NCBI RefSeq assembly: GCF_001861355.1
Contig: NZ_MASN01000035.1
Location: 1 to 64,000, forward strand
Direction of reading: 5' to 3'
Source: Natrialba sp. SSL1
Lineage (GTDB): Archaea; Halobacteriota; Halobacteria; Halobacteriales; Natrialbaceae
DNA length: 64,000 nt
A program made the translations under genes and the position numbers. The notes under the pieces were generated by a model. The model was not told the origin of the DNA, did no database searches, and saw only the letters and a list, made by a program, of their open reading frames with translations. Shown here in pieces: positions 33,836 through 42,171 of this stretch; position 1 is the stretch's first letter; every line of letters starts with the position of its first letter.

Positions 33836-34161
33836 GGATTCTCGCTCTCGGTCTCGGAGCCCAGTCTCGCCTGGTTCCGATCACCGGGTGTCCGTCAGGT
33901 TGCCTGTCGGCCATTTGCTCAGCACCGCTCGCCCCACTCGAGTACCGAGGGAATACGCTGGATCGCTGGTGCCCGCCGGCGGGGGCGCATCGCGACGGTA
34001 TCGGATCGGTGTCGAACGGAACAGGGCACACTGGGTCTCCCATGGTTGCGAAGCGATACTGTCTCGGCCAGTCGCTCGCTTCCTGCCTATCGACCAGCAC
34101 TAATAGAATAAAGCCGAGCCACTACGTTGCAAGCCGGCTTCGGCTCGGAGGGTTGGCTCGG
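33836..34161. other. intergenic region upstream of the catalase gene
   Basis: About 325 bp. It contains an ACTCGAGT palindrome near 33938 and no supported gene. It should hold the catalase promoter on the minus strand, but I cannot pick a convincing TATA box. Confidence 0.4.
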
Positions 34162-34851
34162 CTACTCGAGTCGGTTGGACTCGAGCACCACGGTCTCGCC
34201 GGCGGTCATCGAGTCGCCGGGGTCGACGGCGATGTCATCGAGACTGACGTCCGGCGGGAAGAGGACGTCGACGCGGCTGCCGAAGGCGATGTGGCCGAGG
34301 CGGTCGCCGCGAGCGAGGGTGTCGCCGGGGTCGCAGTAGGGGTGGATGCGGCGGGCGAACGCGCCGGCGATGAAGGTGACGGTGGCGGGGCTGTTTGCAG
34401 GGAGCGGCGTGGTGGTAGTGGTAGTCGGAGCGGTTTCGCTGGTATCGTCGGTGTCGCTGGTATCGTCATCGCCACCGGTCTCGAACTCGACGTGCACTCG
34501 CTCGTTTCGGTCGGATTCCTTGGAGAAGGCGGGACGGTTCGTGCCGTCGATGTGCTCGACATCGGTGACAGTGCCGGCGAAGGGAGCACGGACGACGTGG
34601 ACGTGCCAGACGTTCATGAAGGTGCCAAGACGAACGCGGCCGTCTTCCTCGCGGAGCACCGAGACGGTGCCGTCTGCGGGTGCGACGACGCCCGATGCCG
34701 GCGGCGTCCGCTCGGGATCACGAAAGAACGCGAGCGTCCCGACGCCGAGGGCGAGCGCGACGGCACTCGCCGTCACGCTGAAGATGAACGCGAACGGTGC
34801 GGCGAGAAGGGGAACGAGCGCGTACTTCCACGCTCCCGGCGCGAAGTTCAT
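34162..34851 (-). CDS. asd: archaeal phosphatidylserine decarboxylase
   Basis: 229 residues: an N-terminal membrane segment (about 10-45), PSD blocks FFRDPERTPPASGVVAPADGTVSVL, GTFMNVWHVHVVRAPFAG, and the self-cleavage region GHIAFGSRVDVLFPPD, in which the Ser of G-S becomes the pyruvoyl group. It decarboxylates archaetidylserine to archaetidylethanolamine. Between the Asp/Glu-rich strand VHVEFETGG and the next strand is a 30-residue Asp/Thr insert (DDDTSDTDDTSETAPTTTTT), absent from most homologues as I recall them. Ends 41 bp before a response-regulator gene on the same strand. Confidence 0.88.
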   Translation of the reverse strand: MNFAPGAWKYALVPLLAAPFAFIFSVTASAVALALGVGTLAFFRDPERTPPASGVVAPADGTVSVLREEDGRVRLGTFMNVWHVHVVRAPFAGTVTDVEHIDGTNRPAFSKESDRNERVHVEFETGGDDDTSDTDDTSETAPTTTTTTPLPANSPATVTFIAGAFARRIHPYCDPGDTLARGDRLGHIAFGSRVDVLFPPDVSLDDIAVDPGDSMTAGETVVLESNRLE

Positions 34852-34892
34852 ACGATCCCTGAGGCCTGCGAGTTGTATGGTCGTTACGGTGC

Positions 34893-35282
34893 TCAGTTGC
34901 CGTGGGCCTCGATCGCCAGCCGAATCCGGTTCGCGAAGACGTTCATCTCACCCGTCGCGTGCGTGCTCTTGCTCACGAACGCGGAAACGCCGGCCGACAG
35001 CGCCTCGTCGACCAGCGGCTCGAGTGGGTTCCCCGTAAACAGCACGAACGGGACCGACGCATCGTCCAGGGAGGCTGCCAGGTCGATTCCCGTCTCGTCC
35101 GGCAGTTCGTAACTCGAGACGATACAGTCGAACGACTGCGCGTCGTCCGCGAGTGCCGTTCGCGTCGCCTCGCCGGTCGTCACGGCGTTGACCTCGAACC
35201 CGTGTGAAGATTCGAGCGCCGTGCTGACGTGTTCGGTGATGAACTCGCTGTCTTCGACGAGGAGAACGCTGTGAGATGGCAT
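34893..35282 (-). CDS. receiver-domain protein lacking the phosphoacceptor Asp
   Basis: A 129-residue stand-alone receiver. The acidic pocket (E10, D11), the Thr (T83 in VLFTGNP) and the Lys (K105 in FVSKSTH) are kept, but the phosphorylation position in CIVSSYELPDETG is Ser57 where haloarchaeal receivers have Asp. It therefore should not be phosphorylated in the usual way and may act constitutively, as a decoy or via Ser. No output domain. No histidine kinase gene is adjacent. Confidence 0.82.
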   Translation of the reverse strand: MPSHSVLLVEDSEFITEHVSTALESSHGFEVNAVTTGEATRTALADDAQSFDCIVSSYELPDETGIDLAASLDDASVPFVLFTGNPLEPLVDEALSAGVSAFVSKSTHATGEMNVFANRIRLAIEAHGN

Positions 35283-35356
35283 CTACTAGAGCTGTGACAC
35301 AGGTTCGTCTAATAATTCTTCTTGCAGATTTAGTATTTCTTTCAGACACTTTCGGC

Positions 35357-38233
35357 TCAGTCCCAGAACGCCTGCGTCCGAGCGTACTCTCGCTCTTTCG
35401 AGAGAATATCCCGGTAGAACTCGGTTTCGTCCTCCCGAAGCTTGTTGATGATCTGGGCGGCGTTGTGCGGGCCGACGCCGCGGGCTGCCATCGCGATCAC
35501 GGCCTGTTTGCCGTGGCTCTGGACGAGGCTCGCGGCCCGAAACGCGCGTTCGGTCATCTGCTCCTGTTCATCGTCCTTCTCTGCCGCACGGACCGCCTGG
35601 ACGACCTCGTCGGCCCACGGGTTCAGCGAGGCGATGCGCGTCGAGCCACACTCGGGGCACTTCGGCTGCTCCTGGACGCGCTTTACCTTCGTCCGGGCCT
35701 TCCACTCCGTGCAGTGGGTACACAGGAGGATGACGCGGTCGTCCTGCAGGCGCTCTTTGACCGTCTCGATCACGCCCGCGTCGGCGTTCTCCGGCGCGAG
35801 CAGTTCCTTTCCGCCGCTGGAGCGACCGCCCTGCCCAACCGGCGTCCGTCCGCGGTGAGTGACGAGTTCGATCCCGCCCGACTGCAGCCCTTCTAACACT
35901 GCCGCCGCTCGCTCGACGTCGAGATCCTCGTGGAACACCTCCCGAATCGCCTCCTCGTACATCGGAGTGTCCTCGAGTGCGGCGAGCAGTCGGTCGTTCG
36001 AGAGCCGGCCCGAACCCTGGCCCTGCCAGCGCTTGAGCGCGCCGAACTTGGCCGAGACCTGCGCCAGACGGAAGGCGAGCGCGTCGGAGTTCTTGAGCCC
36101 GAGTTCGATGATCGCCTGAACGTGATCGGGATCCGTCTCCTCGATCACCTCGAGGACGTCGCTCGTTGCGACCGACGTGGGTACCTCGAGTTCGATCCGG
36201 TACGGGTCCGTCTCGAGGCCGACCGAGGAGCCGGCGCGCTGGCCGAGTAACGACGAAAGGAGGCGACCGAGCGTCTCGTTTGCCATGTGACCGTAGCAGG
36301 CGTTGAGAACGATCGTTCGACCCTGTCGCTCGAGGACGATCCGGTCGGCGGTGGGCATCGGCATCGGCGAGGAGTCTGCGGTGTCGGTATCGCTGTCGGC
36401 GCCAGCATCAGCATCGACCTGGTACTCGAGTTGCCTGCAGGCCTCGGTCAGGGTGTACTCGTCGCCGGGGTAGCGGCCCGAGAGTTCGCGACCGACAGCA
36501 CGCGCATCTGCACCTGCTTCGAACTGGGGTTCGGCGACCGCACGAATTTCACCGACCTCCTGTGCGACCGCCGCAGGAACGGGAATCTCCTGGCCGATCC
36601 AGGAAGGTACTTCGCCGGCGGGGTCCTCGATCGGGCTGACCTTCACGCGGCCCTCGTCGTCGTCGATCTCGGCGATGCGCCACATCTCGCCGCGCTGGAT
36701 GAACACTTCGCCGGGCTGGGCGAAGTTGACGACGAACCGCTCGTCTAAGGTTCCGATCTGGGAACTCGAGGCGATGTCGTGGACCTCGTAGGTCTCCTCG
36801 TCGGGGATCATCGAGAGGTTGGCGTAGACGTACTGCCAGGTGCCGCCGGAGGTTTCGATGCGATCCTCGCCCTCGTCGAACCAGACGATTCGGTTGCGGT
36901 GGAGTTCGCCGAGCACCTCGCGGAACGTCTCCAGTTCGAGGTCGCGGAACGGGTACGCCCGGCTGATCGTCTCGTAGGCGTCCCGGACGTGTACCGAGCC
37001 GCGGCTGTGGACGAGTCCGGGAATTTGATTCGCGACTACGTCGAGGCTCCCCTCGTGGATTCGGGCCGGTTCGACCTCGCCGTCACGGGCCCGCCGGGCG
37101 ATCGACAGCGCCTCGAAGGTGTCGTCCGGCCGGGTCGTGACGACGGTCCCACTCGAGACCTCGTCTCGTCGGTGGCCCGCGCGGCCGATCCGCTGGAGCA
37201 GTCGGGCGACCTGCCGGGGGCTCTTGTACTGGATTACGTGATCGACACGGCCCACGTCGATCCCGAGTTCCATGGAGGACGTACAGAGCAGGCCGTCGAG
37301 TTCCCCGGCTTTGAACCGATCCTCGACGTCGATCCGGGCTTCCTTCGAGAGCGAGCCGTGGTGGACGCCGATAGGGAGGTCGAGTTCGGTGAACCGCGAT
37401 CCCAGTGCTTCTGCTGTCTGGCGCGTATTGACGAAGATGAGCGTGGATTCGTGTTCCTCGACGAGATCCCGAATCAGTCGGACGTGGCTCGCCGTGTCGG
37501 CCTCGGTCATCAGTTGGCCGGCGAGTTGCTCGTCTTCTGGCTGGATCTCGGGCTTGCGGACGGTCACGTCAACGTTACTCCCAACATCAATCTCGCGGAT
37601 CTCACAGCGGCGGCCGCCGGTGAGGAACTGGCCGACTTCGCCCGGATCGCCGACCGTCGCGGAGAGCCCGATCCGCTGGAAGCCACCGGACAGATCCCGC
37701 AGGCGCTCGAGTCCGATCGAAAGCTGTGCGCCGCGCTTCGAGGCCGCGAGTTCGTGCACCTCGTCGATGACGACGTGCGAGAGGTCTGCAAGCGCGTCGC
37801 GGAGTCGATCCCCAGTGAGCATCGCCTGAACGGTTTCGGGCGTCGTGATGAGTACGTCAGGCGGGTCCTCGGCCTGTTTGCTTCGCTGGTAGTCCGTCGT
37901 GTCGCCGTGGCGAACGTCGACCTCGAGGTCGAGAAAGTCACCCCACCACTCGAGTCGGTCGAGCATGTCGCGGTTGAGCGCCCGCAGCGGGGTGATGTAG
38001 AGCGCACCGAACCCTTCCGGGCGCTCGTCGACGAGGTCGTCGAAAACGGGGAGCATGGCCGTCTCGGTCTTGCCACTCCCGGTTGGGGCGATGACGAGCG
38101 TGTTCTCGCCGGCGGCGAGCGGCGGAATCGCCAGCCGCTGTGGTGCTGTCGGCGTCGAGAACCCGCGCTCAGAGAGTGCCCCGCGAACCGTCGTTCCGAG
38201 TTGGGAAAAGGCCGCGACGTCCCCCTCAGTCAT
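35357..38233 (-). CDS. Lhr-type ATP-dependent helicase
   Basis: 958 residues. RecA1: Q-motif TPTAPQRLAIPPL, Walker A APTGSGKTETAMLP (~49), motif Ia TPLRALNRDM, Walker B VVIDEVHELAASKRGAQL, motif III GLSATVGDP. RecA2: IFVNTRQTAEALGSRF, SSMELGIDVGRVD and motif VI QRIGRAGHR. Then a winged helix, the Lhr core with an acidic low-complexity insert near residue 620, and a C-terminal zinc pair CTHC...CPEC (~810-835). Large Lhr helicases move 3'-5' on DNA or RNA:DNA hybrids and serve DNA repair. The zinc-bearing extension is typical of the archaeal Lhr2/ASH-type group. Single gene. Confidence 0.9.
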   Translation of the reverse strand: MTEGDVAAFSQLGTTVRGALSERGFSTPTAPQRLAIPPLAAGENTLVIAPTGSGKTETAMLPVFDDLVDERPEGFGALYITPLRALNRDMLDRLEWWGDFLDLEVDVRHGDTTDYQRSKQAEDPPDVLITTPETVQAMLTGDRLRDALADLSHVVIDEVHELAASKRGAQLSIGLERLRDLSGGFQRIGLSATVGDPGEVGQFLTGGRRCEIREIDVGSNVDVTVRKPEIQPEDEQLAGQLMTEADTASHVRLIRDLVEEHESTLIFVNTRQTAEALGSRFTELDLPIGVHHGSLSKEARIDVEDRFKAGELDGLLCTSSMELGIDVGRVDHVIQYKSPRQVARLLQRIGRAGHRRDEVSSGTVVTTRPDDTFEALSIARRARDGEVEPARIHEGSLDVVANQIPGLVHSRGSVHVRDAYETISRAYPFRDLELETFREVLGELHRNRIVWFDEGEDRIETSGGTWQYVYANLSMIPDEETYEVHDIASSSQIGTLDERFVVNFAQPGEVFIQRGEMWRIAEIDDDEGRVKVSPIEDPAGEVPSWIGQEIPVPAAVAQEVGEIRAVAEPQFEAGADARAVGRELSGRYPGDEYTLTEACRQLEYQVDADAGADSDTDTADSSPMPMPTADRIVLERQGRTIVLNACYGHMANETLGRLLSSLLGQRAGSSVGLETDPYRIELEVPTSVATSDVLEVIEETDPDHVQAIIELGLKNSDALAFRLAQVSAKFGALKRWQGQGSGRLSNDRLLAALEDTPMYEEAIREVFHEDLDVERAAAVLEGLQSGGIELVTHRGRTPVGQGGRSSGGKELLAPENADAGVIETVKERLQDDRVILLCTHCTEWKARTKVKRVQEQPKCPECGSTRIASLNPWADEVVQAVRAAEKDDEQEQMTERAFRAASLVQSHGKQAVIAMAARGVGPHNAAQIINKLREDETEFYRDILSKEREYARTQAFWD

Positions 38234-38467
38234 GACTCGTTCCTATGGGCGAGCGATGCATAAGGGCCACGTTCTGCACCGCTCAGCACTGTACGGACAG
38301 ATATAGGGACAGTCTTCGCTTCTTTGACACCGGTTCGACACTGCGCCGACACCGAGCGTGCTCGTTGTGTTCGAATCGGTCATACCTCGAGGGCGAACGA
38401 AGCTGAACAAAGCTGCACGAAGCCGAACATGTCAGCAGTTACGCGGATCCTACCCGGTGGTAGGCAG

Positions 38468-38475
38468 CTTATATC
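38468..38475 (+). promoter_or_regulatory. TATA box of the second PGF-CTERM protein gene
   Basis: CTTATATC lies 29-36 nt before the ATG at 38504 and supports that start over longer upstream frames. Confidence 0.45.
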
Positions 38476-38503
38476 TACGACCTCCGTTCCGGAATCCCCG
38501 GCA

Positions 38504-39586
38504 ATGACTCCTCCAGATCGAAGACAGTCATCGCTTCCAACTCGTTCGAGACGGTCTCTCGCCGTATCCACGTACTCAGTCGCGCTCGTCGGCCTCGTGC
38601 TACTCGTCGGTGTCGTCGTCGCGCTGAGCATCGCCCCAGTCGGCGGCGCGAGTGCGAGCACAGGTGCAGGCCAGCCGACACCTGCGGTCCAAGAGAGTGA
38701 GAGCGACGACGAGACGGTGTACGTCTCCGAAGAAGCGGTCGTCGAGCCGGTTCCTGAAGAGGGTGACCTGTACTTCGAACAGGCGGATCCGGACGGTGAG
38801 TGGGTCAGCTACGTCAATCCGCGCGACGAGTATCGGATGCCCTACCTCGGTGACGGTTCCGGAAAGATGTGCGTCACGCTGTTAAACGAGGCTGGCCAGC
38901 CTGTCGAGGGTAGCTCTGTTCCCGGCACGACCGTCACGGTGCCGACCGGCGACTCGCTGTCCTGGCACGACGACATCGACCCGTTCGTCGTCGACTATCC
39001 ACTGTCCGAAAACTACAACCGACCGCTCGACTCCGACCAGTTCGGCACCACCGCCGACCTTCCACAGGGTGACGGCTACCTCGACTCCCACTGCTTCGAA
39101 TGGCACGGTCTCCCTGAAGACGAGACCGTCGAATACGGTGAGGCACAGATCGAGGGTCCACACACGGACCAGATCGACCTTGTCGGCTACATCGAGCGCC
39201 CGCACGAGGCCTGGGATACTGACATCGACCCACTCGAGTCGGCCGTCTCTTACGAGGAAGCTGGCGGTGGCTGGACGTACCACCCTGACGGCTCGCACGG
39301 CCAGTTGGTTGTCGTCCTCCAGCTCGACGGTGATGCCGACATTCCGGTCGATCCGGACGAAGAAATCGGTGACGAAGCCGCCGATGTTGGTGGTGATGCA
39401 GCCTCCGATGCTGGCGGTGATACAGACGAGAATACGGACGATCGTGGCGACGACTCGACCGACGACGATACCGGTGCGTCGAACGGAACTGACGACGACG
39501 CAACCGATACCGTGCCTGGGTTCGGCGTCTTGTCGGTGCTCGCCGCGCTCGGTGCGCTGTTGATTGCCACCCTGCGACGGCCCTGA
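38504..39586 (+). CDS. secreted PGF-CTERM surface protein
   Basis: 360 residues from the ATG at 38504. A twin-Arg-containing N-terminus (SLPTRSRRSLAVSTYSVALVGLVLLVGVVVALSIAPVGGASA) is a signal peptide. The folded part includes YVNPRDEYRMPYLGDGSGKMCVTLLNEAGQPVEG and paired Cys residues. An Asp/Thr/Gly-rich stalk (about 290-335) precedes the C-terminal VPGFGVLSVLAALGALLIATLRRP, a PGF-CTERM anchor processed by archaeosortase. No enzymatic motif seen. The last 31 bp, including the stop codon, are tandemly duplicated just downstream. Confidence 0.78.
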   Translation: MTPPDRRQSSLPTRSRRSLAVSTYSVALVGLVLLVGVVVALSIAPVGGASASTGAGQPTPAVQESESDDETVYVSEEAVVEPVPEEGDLYFEQADPDGEWVSYVNPRDEYRMPYLGDGSGKMCVTLLNEAGQPVEGSSVPGTTVTVPTGDSLSWHDDIDPFVVDYPLSENYNRPLDSDQFGTTADLPQGDGYLDSHCFEWHGLPEDETVEYGEAQIEGPHTDQIDLVGYIERPHEAWDTDIDPLESAVSYEEAGGGWTYHPDGSHGQLVVVLQLDGDADIPVDPDEEIGDEAADVGGDAASDAGGDTDENTDDRGDDSTDDDTGASNGTDDDATDTVPGFGVLSVLAALGALLIATLRRP

Positions 39587-39620
39587 AATGTTGATCGCCA
39601 CCCTGCGACGGCCCTGAAAG
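39559..39620 (+). repeat. 31-bp tandem duplication across a stop codon
   Basis: 39559-39589 and 39590-39620 differ at two of 31 positions (GTTGATTGCC versus GTTGATCGCC, and the last base). The first copy encodes the final LIATLRRP plus TGA; the second copy is untranslated. Confidence 0.85.
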
Positions 39621-39711
39621 CGTCACTCGAGCCCGCCCGCGACAGTAACCTGTCTCGCGTTCACTGCTCGAACCAACGAACCTATGACAGTTGCCACGAG
39701 ACTCCCGACAA

Positions 39712-39927
39712 ATGACGACCGACGACACGGACGCCCCGAAGGTTCCGATCGTCTGTAGCGCCTGTGAGACGACCTCGCGCGTGCCGCTCTCGACTGTCGC
39801 CGACGCAGTCGAGCGCCACAACGACCAGCTTCACCACGGCGAGGACATCGCACAGGTCGATCCAGATATTGCCGATCAGATCGCCGATCTGGTTGCGACC
39901 GAACTCGGCCTTCTCGAGGATCCGTAG
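39712..39927 (+). CDS. small conserved haloarchaeal protein with one CxxC
   Basis: 71 residues from the ATG at 39712: KVPIVCSACETTSRVPLSTVADAVERHNDQLHHGEDIAQVDPDIADQIADLVATELGLL. One CxxC and a His-rich segment (RHNDQLHHG) could form a zinc site. The helical acidic C-terminus is common in haloarchaeal small proteins. Function unknown. Confidence 0.65.
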   Translation: MTTDDTDAPKVPIVCSACETTSRVPLSTVADAVERHNDQLHHGEDIAQVDPDIADQIADLVATELGLLEDP

Positions 39928-39953
39928 CGTCCTCGAACGGCCGGCCTGTCTCT

Positions 39954-40118
39954 TTACCGCCGTAACAGTGTGTCGCGTAGCCGACGAGCCAGTGCGGACA
40001 GTCGTGCTCCGAGCCCCGACTCACCGTCGGTGTTGGCGTCGTCCGTCGGTCGCGTCGTCACGCGCCCTTCTTCGTCGGGCTGTTCGTCCACTCGGACGTC
40101 GGGACGTTTCGAGTCCAT
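39954..40118 (-). CDS. small hypothetical protein
   Basis: 54 residues from the ATG at 40118: an acidic, charged first half and an amphipathic basic C-terminus (LGARLSALARRLRDTLLRR). Codon use is haloarchaeal. No known family; it could be spurious. Confidence 0.35.
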   Translation of the reverse strand: MDSKRPDVRVDEQPDEEGRVTTRPTDDANTDGESGLGARLSALARRLRDTLLRR

Positions 40119-40328
40119 AGCGGGTCTCGTTGCCCCGCGGGGACGAGTCCACGGCTTGAGATCGAAACCCGCACCGTCATTTCGGAGACGCACCTGTACT
40201 CGAGTACACGCAGGGCCAGCGACCGGCTGGCAGCACGACCGTGGTGTGCTCGATTCGGTTGGTTCCGTCCCGTCGGTGTGCCAGCGCGCCGATTTGGATG
40301 CCCTCGTGTCCCCATATCCCCTATCCCT

Positions 40329-40493
40329 ATGTCCCGAACGACGTACACGTGTCAGTGCGGTGCTCGCCTGCAGTACAGGCAGGACCTCCAGAAGGAGCCG
40401 GGAACGGTCTCACGAAGCTGGAAGTGCACGGACTGCGGAACGCCGGTTCCGAGTACAGTCGCCGAGCGAATCTCTCATCAGCATCCCTCGTGA
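40329..40493 (+). CDS. small zinc-ribbon-like protein
   Basis: 54 residues from the ATG at 40329: TTYTCQCGARLQYRQDLQKEPG ... WKCTDCGTPVPSTV. The CxC and CxxC pairs about 25 residues apart are the knuckles of a zinc ribbon. No named family. Upstream 210 bp is non-coding and includes a 12-bp GTACTCGAGTAC palindrome at 40196-40207. Confidence 0.55.
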   Translation: MSRTTYTCQCGARLQYRQDLQKEPGTVSRSWKCTDCGTPVPSTVAERISHQHPS

Positions 40494-40637
40494 TCGCATC
40501 CGCACCGGACGAGTATCGCGGTCTCCCCGTCTCTCGATCACCATCGGCTGTCTGTCCCCACGTACAGAGTATCGCCGCAGAGAACCAGTAAGGCGGGAAA
40601 ACATTCAGTCCGCTATGGCGATAATTCAGTGGGAAGA

Positions 40638-40643
40638 TTTATG
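40638..40643 (+). promoter_or_regulatory. TATA box for the 135-residue protein gene
   Basis: TTTATG is 26-31 nt before the ATG at 40669, consistent with a leaderless transcript. Confidence 0.45.
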
Positions 40644-40668
40644 AGCAATTACTCTGCTTTCGAAGGGT

Positions 40669-41076
40669 ATGGCACAGGATGATGCTGATGTGGTACGAGA
40701 CGAATACAGCCCGCTGGAACAGCCAGTACAGGGCAGCTACCCCGAAACGCCTGCGGCGACAACCGACCCATCGCCGGCGACCATCGTCGCAACGGGCGAC
40801 CCTGACGGCTCCGGTCGAACGCTGACGATCATCGGCCGCGGTGTCCCGACGAGTTTCGAAATTACGGTCGAAGGGCGCATCGAGGGCTGCGACGCAGTGG
40901 CGACGATCGACACCTCCGTACTCTCCGGATCGACAGTCGAAGGAACCATCGAAGACGGTACCGTCGAGTTCGAATTCACTGGCGACCTGACCGACGTAAC
41001 GTTTGTCGACCGCGGTATCACCGGCCTCTCGCCGAGTGCCGCACCGCACGTTCACGTCGACTACAACACCAGCTAG
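40669..41076 (+). CDS. haloarchaeal beta-rich domain protein of unknown function
   Basis: 135 residues. The C-terminal part, LTIIGRGVPTSFEITVEGRIEG ... LSGSTVEGTIEDGTVEFEFTGDLTDVTFVD, is a domain that I recall at the C-terminus of many haloarchaeal extracellular proteins. Here it stands with only a short acidic N-terminus and no signal peptide, so it is either a detached domain or a fragment. Function unknown. Confidence 0.6.
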   Translation: MAQDDADVVRDEYSPLEQPVQGSYPETPAATTDPSPATIVATGDPDGSGRTLTIIGRGVPTSFEITVEGRIEGCDAVATIDTSVLSGSTVEGTIEDGTVEFEFTGDLTDVTFVDRGITGLSPSAAPHVHVDYNTS

Positions 41077-41190
41077 CGAGGCGCGAGCGAACACGGTGTC
41101 AGCGCCGCCCAGAAGCCGCTTCTGGCCACCTGTCACCGTCACAGTCGTCCAATCAATTCCTTCTTGGAGCACGAACGAGTACTGCCGACT

Positions 41191-41772
41191 ATGACTGCAG
41201 CCGGAGACGGAGACGGAAACGGAAACGGAGACAAAAACGGAAATGGCGATGACGACGCGGATCGCACCGAAACCGAACCGACTGACGTAGCCAACGGTGC
41301 GGACGGCACCGAGACTACCGGCACTCCCGACACCACCAACGATACCGACAGCGACGACGGCACCGACAGCACCGACGACACCGACGACACCGACGACACC
41401 AACGCAAACTGGACCGACCCAGTCGACGAAACCGTACTCGAGTACATGGGTCAGGAAGAGTACTTCTCCCCCGATCAAATTGCGGCCGAAGACGTCTGTC
41501 GTGGCCCCCACGCGGCCTACCGCTGTCGTGAACTCACCAAGCGCGGGCTTCTGACGAAGCATATGCCGGGCGTCTACGATATTACGGACCTCGGTGAGCA
41601 GGTGCTCGCAGGTGAGGCCGAGTTGGCTGAACTCGGTGCTGATGGTGCTGGGGATGCGACTGACGATGCGAACAGTGACGTTGACGACGCGGACGATGAA
41701 GATGACGACCCTCTCGACGACACGAGCGATGAAGATGAGTCAGCGGCCAGCGACGCTGATTCTGACGAGTGA
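41191..41772 (+). CDS. winged-helix protein flanked by acidic low-complexity tails
   Basis: 193 residues from the ATG at 41191. The N-terminal 75 residues are simple repeats (G-D-G-N-G-N..., then T-D-D-T-D-D-T-D-D). Residues about 75-140 (WTDPVDETVLEYMGQEEYFSPDQIAAE, CRGPHAAYRCRELTKRGLLTKH, PGVYDITDLGEQVLAGE) form a winged helix of the type in haloarchaeal phiH1-repressor-like proteins. The last 50 residues are again Asp/Ser/Glu repeats. The DNA repeats (GGAGAC/GGAAAC hexamers, GACGACACC nonamers) make this gene prone to length change. Probably DNA-binding. Confidence 0.65.
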   Translation: MTAAGDGDGNGNGDKNGNGDDDADRTETEPTDVANGADGTETTGTPDTTNDTDSDDGTDSTDDTDDTDDTNANWTDPVDETVLEYMGQEEYFSPDQIAAEDVCRGPHAAYRCRELTKRGLLTKHMPGVYDITDLGEQVLAGEAELAELGADGAGDATDDANSDVDDADDEDDDPLDDTSDEDESAASDADSDE

Positions 41773-42010
41773 GTTGGCAGGAAGACGGAAACTGGCACTG
41801 TTGTCGGCGTTGCTGGTGCTGGTGGTGCTGTTGAGCGTATTGAAGCTGGTACTACTGTTGTTGAGCGTATTGGAGTTGGTAGGTCTGTTGCTGCTGTCTG
41901 TCCCGGTGGTCCTGTCGATACCGCCGATCGAGATCGAATCTGACGAAGCGGAAGCTGCCGACAACAGCGCAGGGACCGACACTCGCAACGACTCCCTCCA
42001 ACAGTTCTAG
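41735..42010 (+). CDS. possible small membrane protein overlapping the wHTH gene
   Basis: 91 residues in a different frame from the preceding gene, overlapping its last 38 nt. A long hydrophobic stretch (KLALLSALLVLVVLLSVLKLVLLLL, then LSVLELVGLLLLSVPVVLSI) is followed by an acidic tail. A 30-bp repeat (41831-41860, 41861-41890) duplicates ten residues in frame (LSVLKLVLLL / LSVLELVGLL). It may be a frameshifted extension of the wHTH protein or a real coupled membrane protein. Confidence 0.35.
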   Translation: MSQRPATLILTSELAGRRKLALLSALLVLVVLLSVLKLVLLLLSVLELVGLLLLSVPVVLSIPPIEIESDEAEAADNSAGTDTRNDSLQQF

Positions 42011-42043
42011 CAGTTTAGCTGAACGTGAGGGCGCTAAGCCCCC

Positions 42044-42098
42044 GTCCTCAAGGAGCGAACGGAGCGTAGCGAAGTGAGCAAGTAGGGCGGGGATACAG
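42044..42098 (+). mobile_element. solo right-end / guide-RNA-scaffold-like structure
   Basis: CCCCCGTCCTCAAGGAGCGA begins a hairpin closed by AGGGCGGGG about 45 nt later, with CGTAGCG-type inner pairing. It has the same layout as the end of the tnpB gene at 43.47 kb (CCCCTGCCT...AGGCAGGGG) but is 75 bp upstream of that tnpB, in the same orientation, and has no tnpB of its own. It is followed by GATACAG, as is the structure at 193-233. Probably a relic of another element. Confidence 0.5.
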
Positions 42099-42171
42099 TG
42101 CCCGTCCGAGTTACAACCGATTTCAATCAGAATCATTAACTATCGATATTTCGTAGCTGTGGACACGTCAC

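Noticed and set aside
36779-38263. 494-codon open frame on the plus strand opposite the Lhr helicase gene
   Set aside because: Antisense frame produced by high GC and haloarchaeal codon use; no known domain, while the opposite strand encodes all helicase motifs. Similar long antisense frames (32168-33775, 18880-20085, 58432-59709) were dropped for the same reason.
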